A DNA stretch of 64,000 bases, from contig NC_135718.1 of NCBI RefSeq assembly GCF_964656455.1, positions 130,431,966 to 130,495,965 on the forward strand, in the 5' to 3' direction. Positions 44,483-55,489 of this stretch are shown piece after piece. The notes below the pieces were generated by a model. The model worked only from the letters and a program-made list of their open reading frames with translations, ran no database searches and was not told the DNA's origin. Made by a program: the position numbers and the translations under genes. The DNA is from Halichoerus grypus (taxonomy: Eukaryota; Chordata; Mammalia; Carnivora; Phocidae). Every line of letters starts with the position of its first letter. Position 1 is the stretch's first letter.

Positions 44483-44516
44483 TGCAAAACCTTCTTAATT
44501 TTAAACAATCTGGCCT

Positions 44517-44706
44517 GGGGATGCCTGGGTGGCTCAGTCCATTGGGCGGTTGCCTTCGGCTTGGGTTGTGATCCCAGGGTCCTGGGATTGAGTCCCGCGT
44601 GGGGCTCCCTGTTCAGCGGGGAGCCTGCTTCTCACTCTGCCTCTCCCTCTGCTATTCCCCCTGCTTGTGGTCTCTCACTCTCTCTCTCAAATGAATAAAA
44701 AAAAAT
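44517..44706 (+). mobile_element. CAN-SINE, inverted relative to its neighbour
   Basis: Head 'ggggatgcctgggtggctcag'. A short target duplication, tctggcct, lies at 44509-44516 and 44712-44719. Only 34 bp separate it from the preceding opposite-strand SINE. Confidence 0.94.
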
Positions 44707-44794
44707 AGTAGTCTGGCCTTTTAGCCCCTGTAGTATGACGAAGTCATGATTTTCATCTCACTGCAGGAATAGCCTGTGTTTAACTTGCTTTTTT

Positions 44795-45625
44795 TTTTAT
44801 TGTGATAACATATCTGCAAGCTAAAATTTACTTTCTTCACCATTTTTCAGTGTGCAGTTAATTCTGTAGCATGAAGCGCATTCACGTTGTGTGACCGTTA
44901 CCACCGTCCATCTCCAGAACTCGCTCATCTTCCCCACCTGAACATCTGTCCCCGTTAAACAGTACCTCCCCGTAGCCCCCTCCCCCAGCCCCCAGTAACC
45001 ACCATCCTACTTGCTGTCTCTGAAGTGAACGATTCCAGGTACCTCAGCTAAGTGGAATCAGACAGTACTTGTCCTTTTGTGACTAGCTTATTTCACTGAG
45101 CACAATCAGGTCTTCATGGTTCATCCGTGTTGTACCATATATCAGAATTTCTTTCCATTTTAAAACTGAGTAATATCCTGTTGTCTGTATATACTACATT
45201 TTGTTTGTCCATTCATCTGTTGATGAACACTTGGGTGGCCTCCACTTTTTGGTTTTTGTGAATAATACTGCTGTGAACATGGGTGTGCAAATATCTTTCT
45301 GAGTCCCTGCCTTCAGTTCTTTTGGGTATATGCCCAGAAGTGGAATTGCTGGGTCATATGGCAATTATGTGTTTCATTTTCTTCCTTTTTTTTTTTTTAA
45401 AGAATTATTTATTTATTAGAGAGAGAGAGAGAGCTCATGAGCACGGGGTGGTGGAGGGGGAGAGACAAAGGGAGAGGGAGAGAGAATCTCAAGCAGACAC
45501 TCTGCTGAGTGTGGGGCTGGATCTCATGACCCTGAGATCATGGCCTGAGCTGAAATCAAGAGTCAGATGCTTAACTGACTGAGCCACCCAGGTGCCCTCT
45601 GTGTTTAATTTTCTGAGGAACCTGC
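44795..45625 (-). mobile_element. L1M LINE 3' fragment, split by a CAN-SINE
   Basis: 'attgtgataacatatctgcaagctaaaatttac', 'cagtaaccaccatcctacttgctgtctctg' and 'gtatatgcccagaagtggaattgctggg' run to 45382. L1 resumes at 45600 with 'tgtgtttaattttctgaggaac'. Confidence 0.93.
45383..45599 (-). mobile_element. Older-variant CAN-SINE inside L1
   Basis: T tract, 'gagatcatggcctgagctgaaatcaagagtcag', head 'actgagccacccaggtgccc'. Target duplication tgtgtttcattttct (45368-45382) versus tgtgtttaattttct (45600-45614), one mismatch. Confidence 0.96.
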
Positions 45626-45629
45626 TTTG

Positions 45630-47540
45630 CTTTTGATTCCAGGAGCTTAAGGATCTGCCATGAACAAATTTGTAGATAACAGAGTCTGAATAGTCCCTGG
45701 CTCTTACTCCTCTGGTGCCCGTGTTGGGAGGTGAGTCGGCTGCCCCGAGGCCTCGTGATAGAGCGACCCTGTTATTCCCACTTTACTCCCAGAGGCTGTA
45801 GATAGTCTTCAAGCTTTCTCTCTTCTACTCCTTGACTCTGCTCTGACTTCACTCTCACCAATCTCCATTCATATTTGTCTTGGGACATTTATGTGTTTGT
45901 GTTCCCATCCACCAAATTTCACCAGCCCCAGAAGGCTCCCACTGCATTGCAGAATGAAGTCTGGACTGAATGGGGCCAACTCCATTGCACTGCACCTTCC
46001 ATTCTCTGGGTGGAATATGACTGTCCTCCCAGGAAGGCGGCATATCAGGGGGTGGGGTGGGAAGACCTCACACAGAGTGGAGAGTAAGAAATACTTACAG
46101 AATTAATGAATGAGTATGACAAAGAGCCTAGCATGCTATCAGGCAGGGTTTGGGGGCTGGGCATTTTGCAAGAAATAGCCAACCACTTGGCTTGGCTTTT
46201 GCCACCATCCAGCAGTCTCTGGGGCTGCACCAGCTGCAGGGACACTGGTGCTGCCCTGGGAATAAAGAGGGCAGTTGGGAAGTCTAGCGCCTTCTGCTTC
46301 TGAATAGGTGCCAGCTTGAGGGTAGGAGGACGAGTCTTCCACCCTCATTTGGGGGGCATCTAGAGCAGCGACTCCTGAAATCAGCAGAGAGAGCACTGGG
46401 GGCGAAAGAAGAAGGAAGAATAGGCTCTAGACTTGTCAACTTGGTTCCAGCCCAAGTCTGCAAAAACCCAAATGTCTCTTCAGCTGACTCGAGGATATTG
46501 TGAAACTTCAAAACCAAAATGATTGTATTTTAAGTTTAAGGAAAATTGAGACTACACAGCATTCTCTTCCTGGTTGATTTGCAGAATCCTTCTATCCATG
46601 ATGCAATAGCAGGCAAGTGTGGAATTCCTACAAGTGGGTCAGTAGCACTTTTCCACCCTTTCCATGGTCACTTAACGTAGTGGCTAGGTCACTTAAAAAT
46701 TTTTTTAAAGCAACAAGATGCCCATTATTGATGTCATCAGAAATTACTCTTTCGGTCTAGTTCTAGTGCCCCATTATCCAAATTAACAGAGGGTAAAATG
46801 AAGTAGATGTGGTAGTTAATTCACGGAATCCTTGTTGGCTAAGAAAAACATCCTTTTTATTGATTTTGTATCAGCAGATGATACAGCCTTTCTGTGTAGA
46901 GTTTTATGGTTAACAGTTCACTTTTACTGACGTGTCTCTACACATTGGTAAATGGCTTGTCAGATCTGGATACTTTGACTTTCTTTTCCTTCGGGCCATT
47001 TTCTCGGAGGGAGGTGGTCCAGACTGCCAGCCCTAAATGTGTTGTATCCTTGTTTCCTTCCCTCCGGTTGGAAGGAAGGCTGCTAAGAGTTCCCAGAGGT
47101 GAACAAGGATTGTTCCCAGGAACAATCAGGGAAAGTAAATGTACCGGGTGGCAATTGGAGATATCTGCCTGGCTGCTGGGAGCCCGTCATCAGGTCTTCA
47201 GAAGACAAATTTGTAGAATCCATTAACATCGATGCTTGCTGCTAATTGTAACCAGACCCCACCTTATCTCAGCATCTTACTGCTGCTTGAAAAGGGCAGT
47301 TCCCCTCCGGGAGCTGATTACCCTTTCCTGCTGCCCTGTGTATAAAAATGAGAGGATGTTTATTTGCTCAAGGCTGCAACAGAGTCTTCAGATGAGACCA
47401 GCAAAGTCTTTATGGGCCTCCCCTGCCCCTGAGAGCTGTCTGCACACATCTGCTTAGGGTGAGGCAAGCACCCAGGCAGATGCGGCTGACTTGCCAGGTG
47501 TTAGACCTTCGGGAAGAGTTATTCAGTGCTTTACATCTCC
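45630..47540. other. Unique sequence, AT-rich 46500-47340, candidate conserved block
   Basis: No gene or repeat recognised over 1.9 kb. The AT-rich half contains 'gaatccattaacatcgatgc' and 'gctaattgtaacc', and a pair of overlapping inverted repeats at 47101-47127. Confidence 0.35.
47101..47127. promoter_or_regulatory. Overlapping palindromes with SOX-type ACAA/TTGT cores
   Basis: GAACAA-GGA-TTGTTC is followed by GATTGTTCC-CA-GGAACAATC, sharing the middle arm. This gives three alternating AACAA/TTGTT cores within 27 bp. SOX factors bind such cores; nothing more is shown. Confidence 0.3.
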
Positions 47541-47547
47541 CGAGATA

Positions 47548-47757
47548 GGGCGCCTGGGTGGCTCAGTCGTTAAGCGTCTGCCTTTGGCTCAGGTCATGAT
47601 CCCAGGGTCCTGGGATCGAGTCCCACATTGGGCTCCCTGCTCGGCAGGAAGCCTGCTTCTCCCTCTTCCACTCCCCCTGCTTGTGTTCCTGCTCTCACTA
47701 TATCTCTCTCTGTCAAATAAATAAATAAAATCTTTAAATAAATAAATAAATAAATAA
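47548..47757 (+). mobile_element. Young CAN-SINE with an expanded AAAT tail
   Basis: The 'ctcagtcgttaagcgtctgcc' variant with the tail extended by an extra (AAAT)n block. Target duplication atctcccgagata (47535-47547) versus atcccccgacata (47758-47770), two mismatches. Confidence 0.95.
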
Positions 47758-47789
47758 ATCCCCCGACATAGAGGCCATGAGGCACCTCC

Positions 47790-48010
47790 TTGGTAACATC
47801 CATCCCTTCCTCCATCCATTCTTTCAGGTAGTGTTTGCTGAGCATTCAGGTACTTGTGCTGGGAGCAGCCCCGTGGCCAGAGCTGTGTGAGACCTGGCGT
47901 GTGCTGTCTCAGAGCCTCCAGGATGCTTGAGGAAACCAGACTGTTCTACAGGAAAATGTAGGCAGCAATACAGGGAAGGCCTTGGGCCAACAACCCCATT
48001 GTGTTCTAGG
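47790..48010 (-). mobile_element. Possible L2 LINE relic
   Basis: 'gtgtttgctgagcattcaggtacttgtgctggg' and 'agagcctccaggatgcttgagg' are L2-like on the minus strand but heavily diverged. Confidence 0.35.
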
Positions 48011-49260
48011 TAAATAAAGAGCATGTGAAACTCAACTCTTGCTCCTAAACAAGACATGAAGTAATACCAGGAGTGGGGGAGAAGTCAAGTATTTTAAGTA
48101 TCTTAAGGAAAAGTATTTAAGAAACATGGTGTCTGTATCTTTGGAAAGTGGGGGGCCTTTTCTAAGAGGGGGTTATGGGGAGGTGACAGTGCGTGCATCC
48201 CCTGGTGCTCGCCCAGTGGTCTGGTGCCATGGGAGTGGGCCAGGCCTTCTTGGGCAAGCATAGTGGGATGGACAGGGAAGGTATTACCTCAACTGAGAGC
48301 CAAAGAAATTTGGGTCTCCATCATAGGAGCTAGACATAAGGTATCTTGAGTCATATTTGAGGGTAGAATGTAAAAATCTCCTCCCAGACAGGATTCTTGA
48401 TAACTTGGCATCTTGGCCTGGAGGCCCTAGAAAGGCAAGGGCTTTTGTGCTACAACTTCGTGAGGGAGCATGATCTCAGAGAACAGAAGCGAAGGAAAAG
48501 GTGAGAGATACAGGGAAAGAGGGCAAGGACGTGAGGATACGTTATTGATCTGGTCGCCTCTTGGTATCAAGCCCAACCAGTGTCAGTCTTTCAGGATTAT
48601 AAAAACGGATTGTTCCTTGGGACAGTCAATCAGGAGAGGAAGGGCTACCCTCTCGCAATGGTGAAGAGCTCGTCCCACTGGGCATCCATTCCCCTGCCTC
48701 TCTGGGTGGCATGTGGCCGGGCTCCCGAGTGGCCTTGCATTGTCTCACTCCCCAGTGTCAGTAAGAAGCCCTAGGGATGGAAGCAAGAGGTACAGGAAGT
48801 AGGAATTCATCAAGGCACTGCTGGTGGTGCCCATGTGAAGTGGGTAGCTCTCACAGAGGCGGTCACTCCAGTAGTGTCCGGGACTATAAGAAAAGGCCAA
48901 AGGCTCTGGGGACAGATGTGGCTTGAGAGGCACTTGACCACATATCTGCACACCACAATGGACAGGAGGCAAGGGAAATTTTCTTTCGGTATTGGTAAAA
49001 GTGTGGGGCGTAGAGTGGAACGGAGGGATTGGGGGATGGGGCAGGGGTAGCCCAAGAAGCATTATTGGTTTTCCCAAGAGAGATGGAGATAAAGATGAAG
49101 AGGAAAGATGCCCAGATAAGCAGCAGCACCTGCCACTGAGTCTGCTGTGGCCAAAGCTCTGGTCAGACTAACCCAGTCCGCGGGGAGACCATTTTCTTTC
49201 CAGTCCTGGCCTCCCTGGAGCCCTGCACCTAACCCAGCCCAGAGCAAAAGATTCTGTGTA
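48011..49260. other. Unique sequence, no gene recognised
   Basis: Frames of 64-110 codons overlap on both strands with no domain. Confidence 0.35.
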
Positions 49261-49264
49261 TTCC

Positions 49265-49375
49265 CCTGTTAGTACTAAGCACCAGCGTGTGCCTTGTACT
49301 GGTATAGGCGTCGTGCTGGATTGTTTTAAATTCGAGTTCATCAATGAGCCCCACAGTAAGCACTATATGAGCATA
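49265..49375 (-). mobile_element. MIR SINE relic
   Basis: 'actaagcaccagcgtgtgccttgtactggtatagg' followed by 'catcaatgagccccacagtaagc' is consistent with a minus-strand MIR 3' half. Confidence 0.4.
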
Positions 49376-49544
49376 CGAAGGTAGCTCAGGGTTGGTAAAA
49401 ATAGAAACATTTCGAATAAAGTGGATTCTCTGACACCTACTACACCTGGGAAGGTTGCTTTTGTGAGGCTACATCCTTCTTGACCCTCTTGAATAGTTAA
49501 CCCCTTCCTTCCCTGAATTCTTAAGACTCAGCTCTGTCTCCGTG

Positions 49545-49860
49545 ACCTACTGCTGCCTCACAGGCCACCCCCAGACTTTAGTTGGCCATATGTCCATCCC
49601 TAACAGGCCACCGCCAGACTTAAAACAACAACCTATCACTTATTGACAATTCTGGGGGTCAGCAATTTCAGCGGGGCTTGGTTGGGACGTTCTTCTGATG
49701 GTCATGCCTGGAGTTCTTCTGATGGTCATGCCTGGACTCATGTGGCTGCAGTCCCCTGGTGGCCCAAAGGGGGCTGGATGATCTCAGCTGATTGGTCCGG
49801 GGCTGTGCTAGATGGTAGCAAGATGGTAGCAGCTTGCTGCATAAGGCCATTGACTGAGCA
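49545..49860 (-). mobile_element. MLT1-like LTR relic with two internal rearrangements
   Basis: 'cttaaaacaacaacctatcacttattgacaattctgggggtcagcaattt' and 'ctcatgtggctgcagtcc' resemble an old MaLR LTR on the minus strand. It contains a 25 bp foreign segment between two copies of an 18 bp word (49561-49578, 49604-49621) and a 24 bp perfect tandem duplication (49689-49712, 49713-49736). Confidence 0.5.
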
Positions 49861-50335
49861 CCTGGAATGTGGCTGCCCTGAGCTGAGATGTGCTGTAAAT
49901 GCAAACCACACACACAGTGGATTTTGAAGACTTCGTAACTATGTCTACTGCAAACCATCTCATTTAGTAATTTTTATATATTCATTACATGTTGAAATAA
50001 TCTTTTGGAGATTGGGTTAAATAAAGTATATGAAAGTTAATATTACCTGTTTCTATTAGACTGTTTTGTAGTGTTTTAATATACCTATTAGAAAATTAAA
50101 AATTATGCATGTGGCTTGTGCTGTTATATTTCTGTTGGACTATGTTGCGCCATGTGAAGGAAATGTGTAGTTGCATGACACGTGGATCTAGAACATACAT
50201 TTCACGGTTTACACATGTAACTGATAAAACAGATGTGTGTTCCTGCCTTTCATCTCTTGCCCATACATTTCACTTCTGGTGGAAGGATCCAGCATCACTT
50301 ACACTTGGGGAGCCTGGGCTAGGATGCAGAGCCTT
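49861..50335. other. AT-rich unique sequence
   Basis: No gene or repeat recognised. AT-rich between 49960 and 50120. Confidence 0.35.
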
Positions 50336-50339
50336 GTTT

Positions 50340-50430
50340 TGCAGCACTTCTGTTTTGTGAAGAAGGGGAAGAAAGCCCAGGGAGGGAAATGACTTAGTAA
50401 GGACTAGAACCCAGGATTCCTGCTATCCAG
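50340..50430 (-). mobile_element. MIR SINE relic
   Basis: 'gaagaaggggaagaaagcccagggagggaaatgactt' and 'actagaacccaggattcctgc' fit a minus-strand MIR. Confidence 0.55.
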
Positions 50431-50985
50431 GCCTGTCTACGCTACTCACACCCTTCAGTGACACTTGGTTGAATCCCAGACTTCTCCTTAGACCATCTGC
50501 TTCTCCAGCTGAGGTGCTCTCCTCTTTCCAGACACCCTAAAACCCTTCCCTACCCCGATCACATGCCTTGCCTTTGCGCCACAGGCAGCCTGACATTTTA
50601 TACTCAATCCCAAGCGCCAGAAGCAGATGCAGGAGCTCAGAGTACTGCCGTTTGACATTCTGCTATAATCAGCTGTTGTTCACTCACCTAACCAAACGGG
50701 TGGAACCAGACTGGGAGCAGGGCTCCCAAATCAGCCTGGAACCAAGAATGAAAAGTAGAACCTATGATTATTACTGACCATCACTGAGCTAGCTGGGCTA
50801 AAGCACATCTGCCTTGCCTTTTGGCCCAAATGCTCCGAGGTCCTAAGGGAGCCTGTAGCTTCCATGGCTACAGCAAAGCAAAGCTGTGCTGCACACCTTG
50901 CAGATGCTCCAACACAAATATCGTTAGACAGCAGGGAAACAATTATCAGGTTTTCTGGTGATCTGGTTGAGACTTGAACTAAAGC
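50431..50985. other. Unique sequence, no feature recognised
   Basis: Ordinary composition and short frames only. Confidence 0.35.
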
Positions 50986-50989
50986 ACAG

Positions 50990-51720
50990 CAGGAAGCATG
51001 AATAGGAGGGGACCAAGTAATTAGATACTTAGAAGCTAAAATTGATAGGAATTGGGTGTGGGAGGCTTGGAGAGAGGAGTCTGGTTCTTGAGTCTAGCTG
51101 GGTGAACCTGCTGGATGATGATCTCCTTCACTGATAATGCGACTATAAGGAAGAGGTGGAGGTTTGATAGAGATCATAGGTCTGGTTTAATTATGTTGTG
51201 TGGTTTTTTTTTTTAAAGATTTTTTATTTATTTATTTGAGGGAGAGAGAATGAGAGAGAGCAAGCACATGAGAGCGGGGAGGGTCAGAGGAAGAAGCAGA
51301 CTCCCCGCCGAGCAGGGAGCCCGATGCGGGACTCGATCCAGGGACTCCAGGATCATGACCTGAGCCGAAGGCAGTCGCTTAACCAACTGAGCCACCCAGG
51401 CGCCCTAATTATGTTGTTTTTAAGGTGGCGTATGGGAGACCCTTGGGGAGAAGATCAGTAAATAGCTAGAGATGCAGATTTAATTGTGGAAGAGAAGGAA
51501 GGACATCAGAAATCGATATTGAATAGCAGCAGGTGGTTAAAACCATTGGTGGAGATAAGCTTCTTCAGGGGGGTTGTGGAGACTCAGAAGACAACATGAC
51601 GGAGAGTGAGACCCTGGGAAATAGGCATGTTTCCAGTGCAGGGAAAAGAAACAGAACCTTTGAAGAAGTCCAAGAAGTGATCCAGCCGTAGGGCCTGGGA
51701 CTTCATCTGTAATTGCTAAA
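50990..51720 (-). mobile_element. L2 LINE relic, split by a CAN-SINE
   Basis: 'ggaattgggtgtgggaggcttggagagaggagtctggttc', 'gggtgaacctgctggatgatg' and 'cactgataatgcgactataagg' follow the antisense of the L2 ORF2 3' region. Beyond the SINE, 'gggagacccttggggagaagatcag' and 'ctagagatgcagattta' continue in order. Confidence 0.55.
51201..51405 (-). mobile_element. Young CAN-SINE
   Basis: Same variant as the copies at 34.8 and 40.1 kb. A perfect 12 bp target duplication, taattatgttgt, lies at 51188-51199 and 51406-51417. Confidence 0.96.
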
Positions 51721-52387
51721 GAAAAGGAGAAAGAGATTCCTGGAATGTAGTGAGCCATGTGTTGTTCGTCTTTTTATCTCCCAAAGGGCTTTTAGAAGAC
51801 ACACAATTAATGTTTGTTAACTTGAATTAAGTTGCATTATAGTGCACTGCACTGATTTGAGCTGAATTGAGTTTACTACTTCCTGGGCTGCTCTAGGAGT
51901 TTTAGGCTTTCGCCCTGCTCTGTCCAGATTCTCCCCTTTCCTTTCTCTTGTTCACCAAGTCCAGGACACAACAAGAACTTTGTTGCCCAATTAAACGTTT
52001 CAGAGTCTAAGGAAAAGCTACAGATTATCTCACCATTACCATTTGCCTACCTTCAGGTGATAGTGAGCAGAATGCCCAAGGTAACAGAGGCTTAGGTAAA
52101 AGGACATGGAATGACCTCTCATAATAAACAGTCGGAAGGTAGGTGGTTTCAATTCTGAGGCAGGACTTTGGTTGTAAAGGACCTGTGTTGTGGTGTTTTT
52201 TTTTTTTTAATCTTTCAAATTTCGTATCTTTACTTTGTCAACTCTCAGTTCCTACATTTATCACCTCATGGTTTTGAGATGGCTCCATAATTCCAAGCAA
52301 CATGTCCTAAAATAGTCAAGTTCTTGGTAGGAATAAAATGTCAGGCCTCTGCTGTGTCTTTGACGGAGATAAAAATCTTCATCATGG

Positions 52388-52655
52388 TGGCGCCTGGGTG
52401 GCTCAGTCGTTAAGCGTCTGCCTTCGGCTCAGGTCATGATCCCAGAGTCCTGGGATCGAGCCCCGCATCGGGCTCCCTGCTCTGCGGGAAGCCTGCTTCT
52501 CCCTCTCCCACTCCCCCTGCTTGTGTTCTCTCTCTCGCTGTGTATCTCTCTCTGTCAAATAAATAAACAAAATCTTTAAAAAAATAAAAAAATAAAAATA
52601 AAAAAATAAAAAAATAAAATAAAAAATAAAAAATAAAAAAAAAAAGAAGTTTCCC
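52388..52655 (+). mobile_element. Young CAN-SINE with a long A/T-mutated tail
   Basis: Head 'tggcgcctgggtggctcagtcg', 'cagagtcctgggatcgagcc', then a roughly 75 bp tail of A runs punctuated by single T residues (52575-52652). No convincing target duplication was found. Confidence 0.93.
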
Positions 52656-52674
52656 CAGCTGACTTCCTGTTATG

Positions 52675-52920
52675 CCTCATCAGCCAGGTTGGCCGTATGT
52701 CCATCCCTAAGCCAACTACTAGCTAAGGGGAATGGTATTACCATGCTTGGCTTAACCAGATCATGGCTCATCCTTTGGAGCTGGAGGAAGATCCACCTTC
52801 CTTGGGCATGGTACTACCAGAAAAAGAACAAAACAAAACAAAACAAAAAACTGGTGCCCCATAAACTAGGGAAGAAGGAAGGAATGGCTGTGGAAAGAAA
52901 TCAGTGGTGTCTTCCTTATC
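52675..52920. mobile_element. Unclassified old interspersed repeat
   Basis: 'tatgtccatccctaagccaactac', 'ggggaatggtattaccatgcttggcttaaccag', 'ttggagctgg' and 'ggtactaccagaaaaagaa' match a common mammalian interspersed repeat I remember but cannot name with certainty. An (AACAAA)n run interrupts it near 52828. Confidence 0.4.
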
Positions 52921-52949
52921 CATATTTTTGGTTCTTGTGACTTAGGTTT

Positions 52950-53035
52950 GAAAACATTCAATTCAACATTTATCGAGTACTTACTCAATGTATCAAGAAT
53001 AGTTATTCCACCACTGAGGCAGATAACAGGTCAGA
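52950..53035 (-). mobile_element. L2 LINE 3' tail
   Basis: 'attcaattcaacatttatcgagtacttactcaatgtatcaag' is consistent with the L2 tail on the minus strand. Confidence 0.4.
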
Positions 53036-53479
53036 TTTTAAAATCTGAGTAGATCCTTCTGCCTACCACCTCTTGTTGAGCTCTGTTACTCCTTGGTGGA
53101 CTTTTCTCGCTTGGGATCCTGAACCAACCCTCTAGGTTCTGCTCAGTTCTAAACTGATAATGTGGCCAGTTCCCTCACCATCTTGGTTGGTGCTACCCCT
53201 GACTTTCAAAATCCTGGATTCCCATCATCTTTGTTGTGTTTCAGTGGACCTTGTCCTCTATACTTCTGGTCTCCTCCCTTTAAAATATTTTCCTGCCTAT
53301 TCTCCTATCTCTGATCCATCTCCCTCAGTCTCAGTTTCCATCTGTCAGCCTCCATGTCACCTTCTAGCTGGTGTGCTCACTCTCTTTTTCTTCCTACCCT
53401 CTTCACTCTCTTCCACCTTGGGCCTTGTACCACTCTGTTCCTCCGAAGTCACCTGCTGACCTCTGCTGACTGTTCCCGA

Positions 53480-54460
53480 TTTGGACAGTCTATGGCTCAG
53501 AAAGTTCCAGTGAGTCCCCATTACCTGTTACATGAAGTCTGAAATCTGATAAAAAGATAGATACCTAGCCAACAACAGTGTTGCCTTTGTAGAGGGGACT
53601 TGGATGAGGGGTTCCTTAACGTCATCTGTATTACTTGAGACTTTTACTGCAGCAAAGTATTCTGTGTGACTTGCATAATTAAAAAACAAAACGAGAAACT
53701 TCTAGCCCAGCATTCTGAGCTTTCCACATTCTTTCCAGCTCCTCTCCCACTACTCTTCTATGTGAACTTTCCTCTCCATTCAGATTGGCATCCTTCCTCC
53801 CCTCGAGACCAGCCTTGAACTGTTGCACAAGACACAACCCATTATCAAATGACCTATGCCTTTCCCTTCTGACTTAATCAATCTCTACCCCTTCCTCAAG
53901 CTTCCAAGACCTAGACTGACTAACACCTTGCCCGGCAGCCCTATCTCACCTCCTGCCAGCCCCTCCCCCTCCCCAGAAGCCTCCCGGGATCGCTTGCATT
54001 CTCCGTGAGCTTTTGCTGTTGTACATCAGGGGCCCGGACACGGCGACCCCTGTGTCACTCAGCTCTGCTCTTTTGGTGCTGCCTGATAGCACATCCACTC
54101 TCGCTGCCTTTATTCATTCACTCTGATTTTTGCTGGTGACACTGAATGTGGCTGGCGTGGCTGAAGCAGAATGTCAGCTGACAGTAGTGGGCTTTAAGAT
54201 GTGGTCTCCCAAAATGTACTGACCATGAACTGAAAACACTTGCACTATTCATTTGGCTCTTAGATGTTTACTTCCTGGTTATAACTCTGATATTGTAGCC
54301 TTGAGGCATTTGCTTAAATGGCACATCGTCACCCACTGCTTCCTGTATATTTTATCCCCCTAATAAGATGGTAATGGCATAAAGGGCCGTATCATATCTT
54401 ATTTATTTCTATTTACTACCCCCCCCAGCATCTTTCTCAGTAAATAATTTATTGTTTTGA
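53480..54460 (+). mobile_element. L2 LINE relic, sense orientation
   Basis: 'ccagtgagtccccattacctgttacatgaagtctgaaatc', 'ttctagcccagcattctgagctttccacattctttccagc', 'cttgaactgttgcacaag' and the tail 'gggccgtatcatatcttatttatttctatttac...tcagtaaataatt' follow L2 from the ORF2 end to the 3' terminus. About 130 bp near 53560-53690 and some of 53980-54350 do not match. Confidence 0.5.
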
Positions 54461-55485
54461 TCTTAATCCAATTTCCTTACAACATTTTCTTCATAGCTAC
54501 ATTTTCAAACCAGCACTCATAGACTTACTCATTTTTTAAATACTTAAGACACCACATTTGAATTTGAGGGTTGATGTTTCCCACCTCCTTTATGTAAGTG
54601 ACCCCTCTAACCCCATAATCACCTACTTGGAGGTTCAACGCCTGGAAGAGCCTTCTCTGGGTTTCTACTTTCCTCCCTGATCTGTAGGAGGTTGAGAATG
54701 AAGGGAATTGGTTCTGCAAATGGGATAAGTTGCCTGGAAATGGCCTGATCCACTGGTTACCCTGAGACTGTGTTGTGTAGAAGCTTCTGAACAGCACACA
54801 GCTCTGCCCACTCTCTGGCCTGAACGAGACAGCAAGGAGTGGGCCAGAAGGAACAAAATGGAGGCGGGGGAGCCAGAGTGGGGTAATCAGAAAAGCTGAA
54901 TGCAGAGAACTGAGGCCCATTGCCTGAGGTTGCTGCAAAATTGGTGGGAGGGGGAGCAGCGCAGCCCCTCCCTCCCCCCACCGTGGCTGGTGCTCCATGG
55001 CTTTAATAATTGTATTCTGAGTAGCATTTAGACTGGCATTTAGTCAGGCCCAGAATGCGAATTCTTGCAGAGGAGGCAGCCAGCACAATCCTGCTTTGTT
55101 CTAGTTCTTTGAGGACTAAGGAAATAATTTTTAAAACAATACCCTCCTTCCTGGGCTGTCACTTATTTGTTTGCTCTGAGGATTTCTCAGTAACTCTTTG
55201 GTCTCTGTTGTTTGTGTTTAACCTCTGTGCTCCTAACCATAATGTAGGAATTGGTAGGAGGGAGGGTTTGGGTTTTTATGAAAGGCTGGTGATGTATTAA
55301 TTGTGCTGTTCTACGTATATTGGACACTCGTCAAGGGCCGTGGGCCAGGGTCTCTCCATTTTCCCTTTAGGCATCCATTCGACACTTTGCAGGCCTTGGT
55401 TTGACACAGTCCAGGACCATTCTAGGAACTACTTGGGTGTGGAAAAGAAAAAGACATGCTGTAGTCAGTATACAATATTATTATA
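54461..55485. other. Unique sequence, no gene recognised
   Basis: A 157-codon minus-strand frame (54525-54998) has no domain. Competing frames on the same strand overlap it. Confidence 0.4.
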
Positions 55486-55489
55486 AATG

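Noticed and set aside
54525..54998. 157-codon minus-strand open frame
   Set aside because: No domain, and two other minus-strand frames overlap it.
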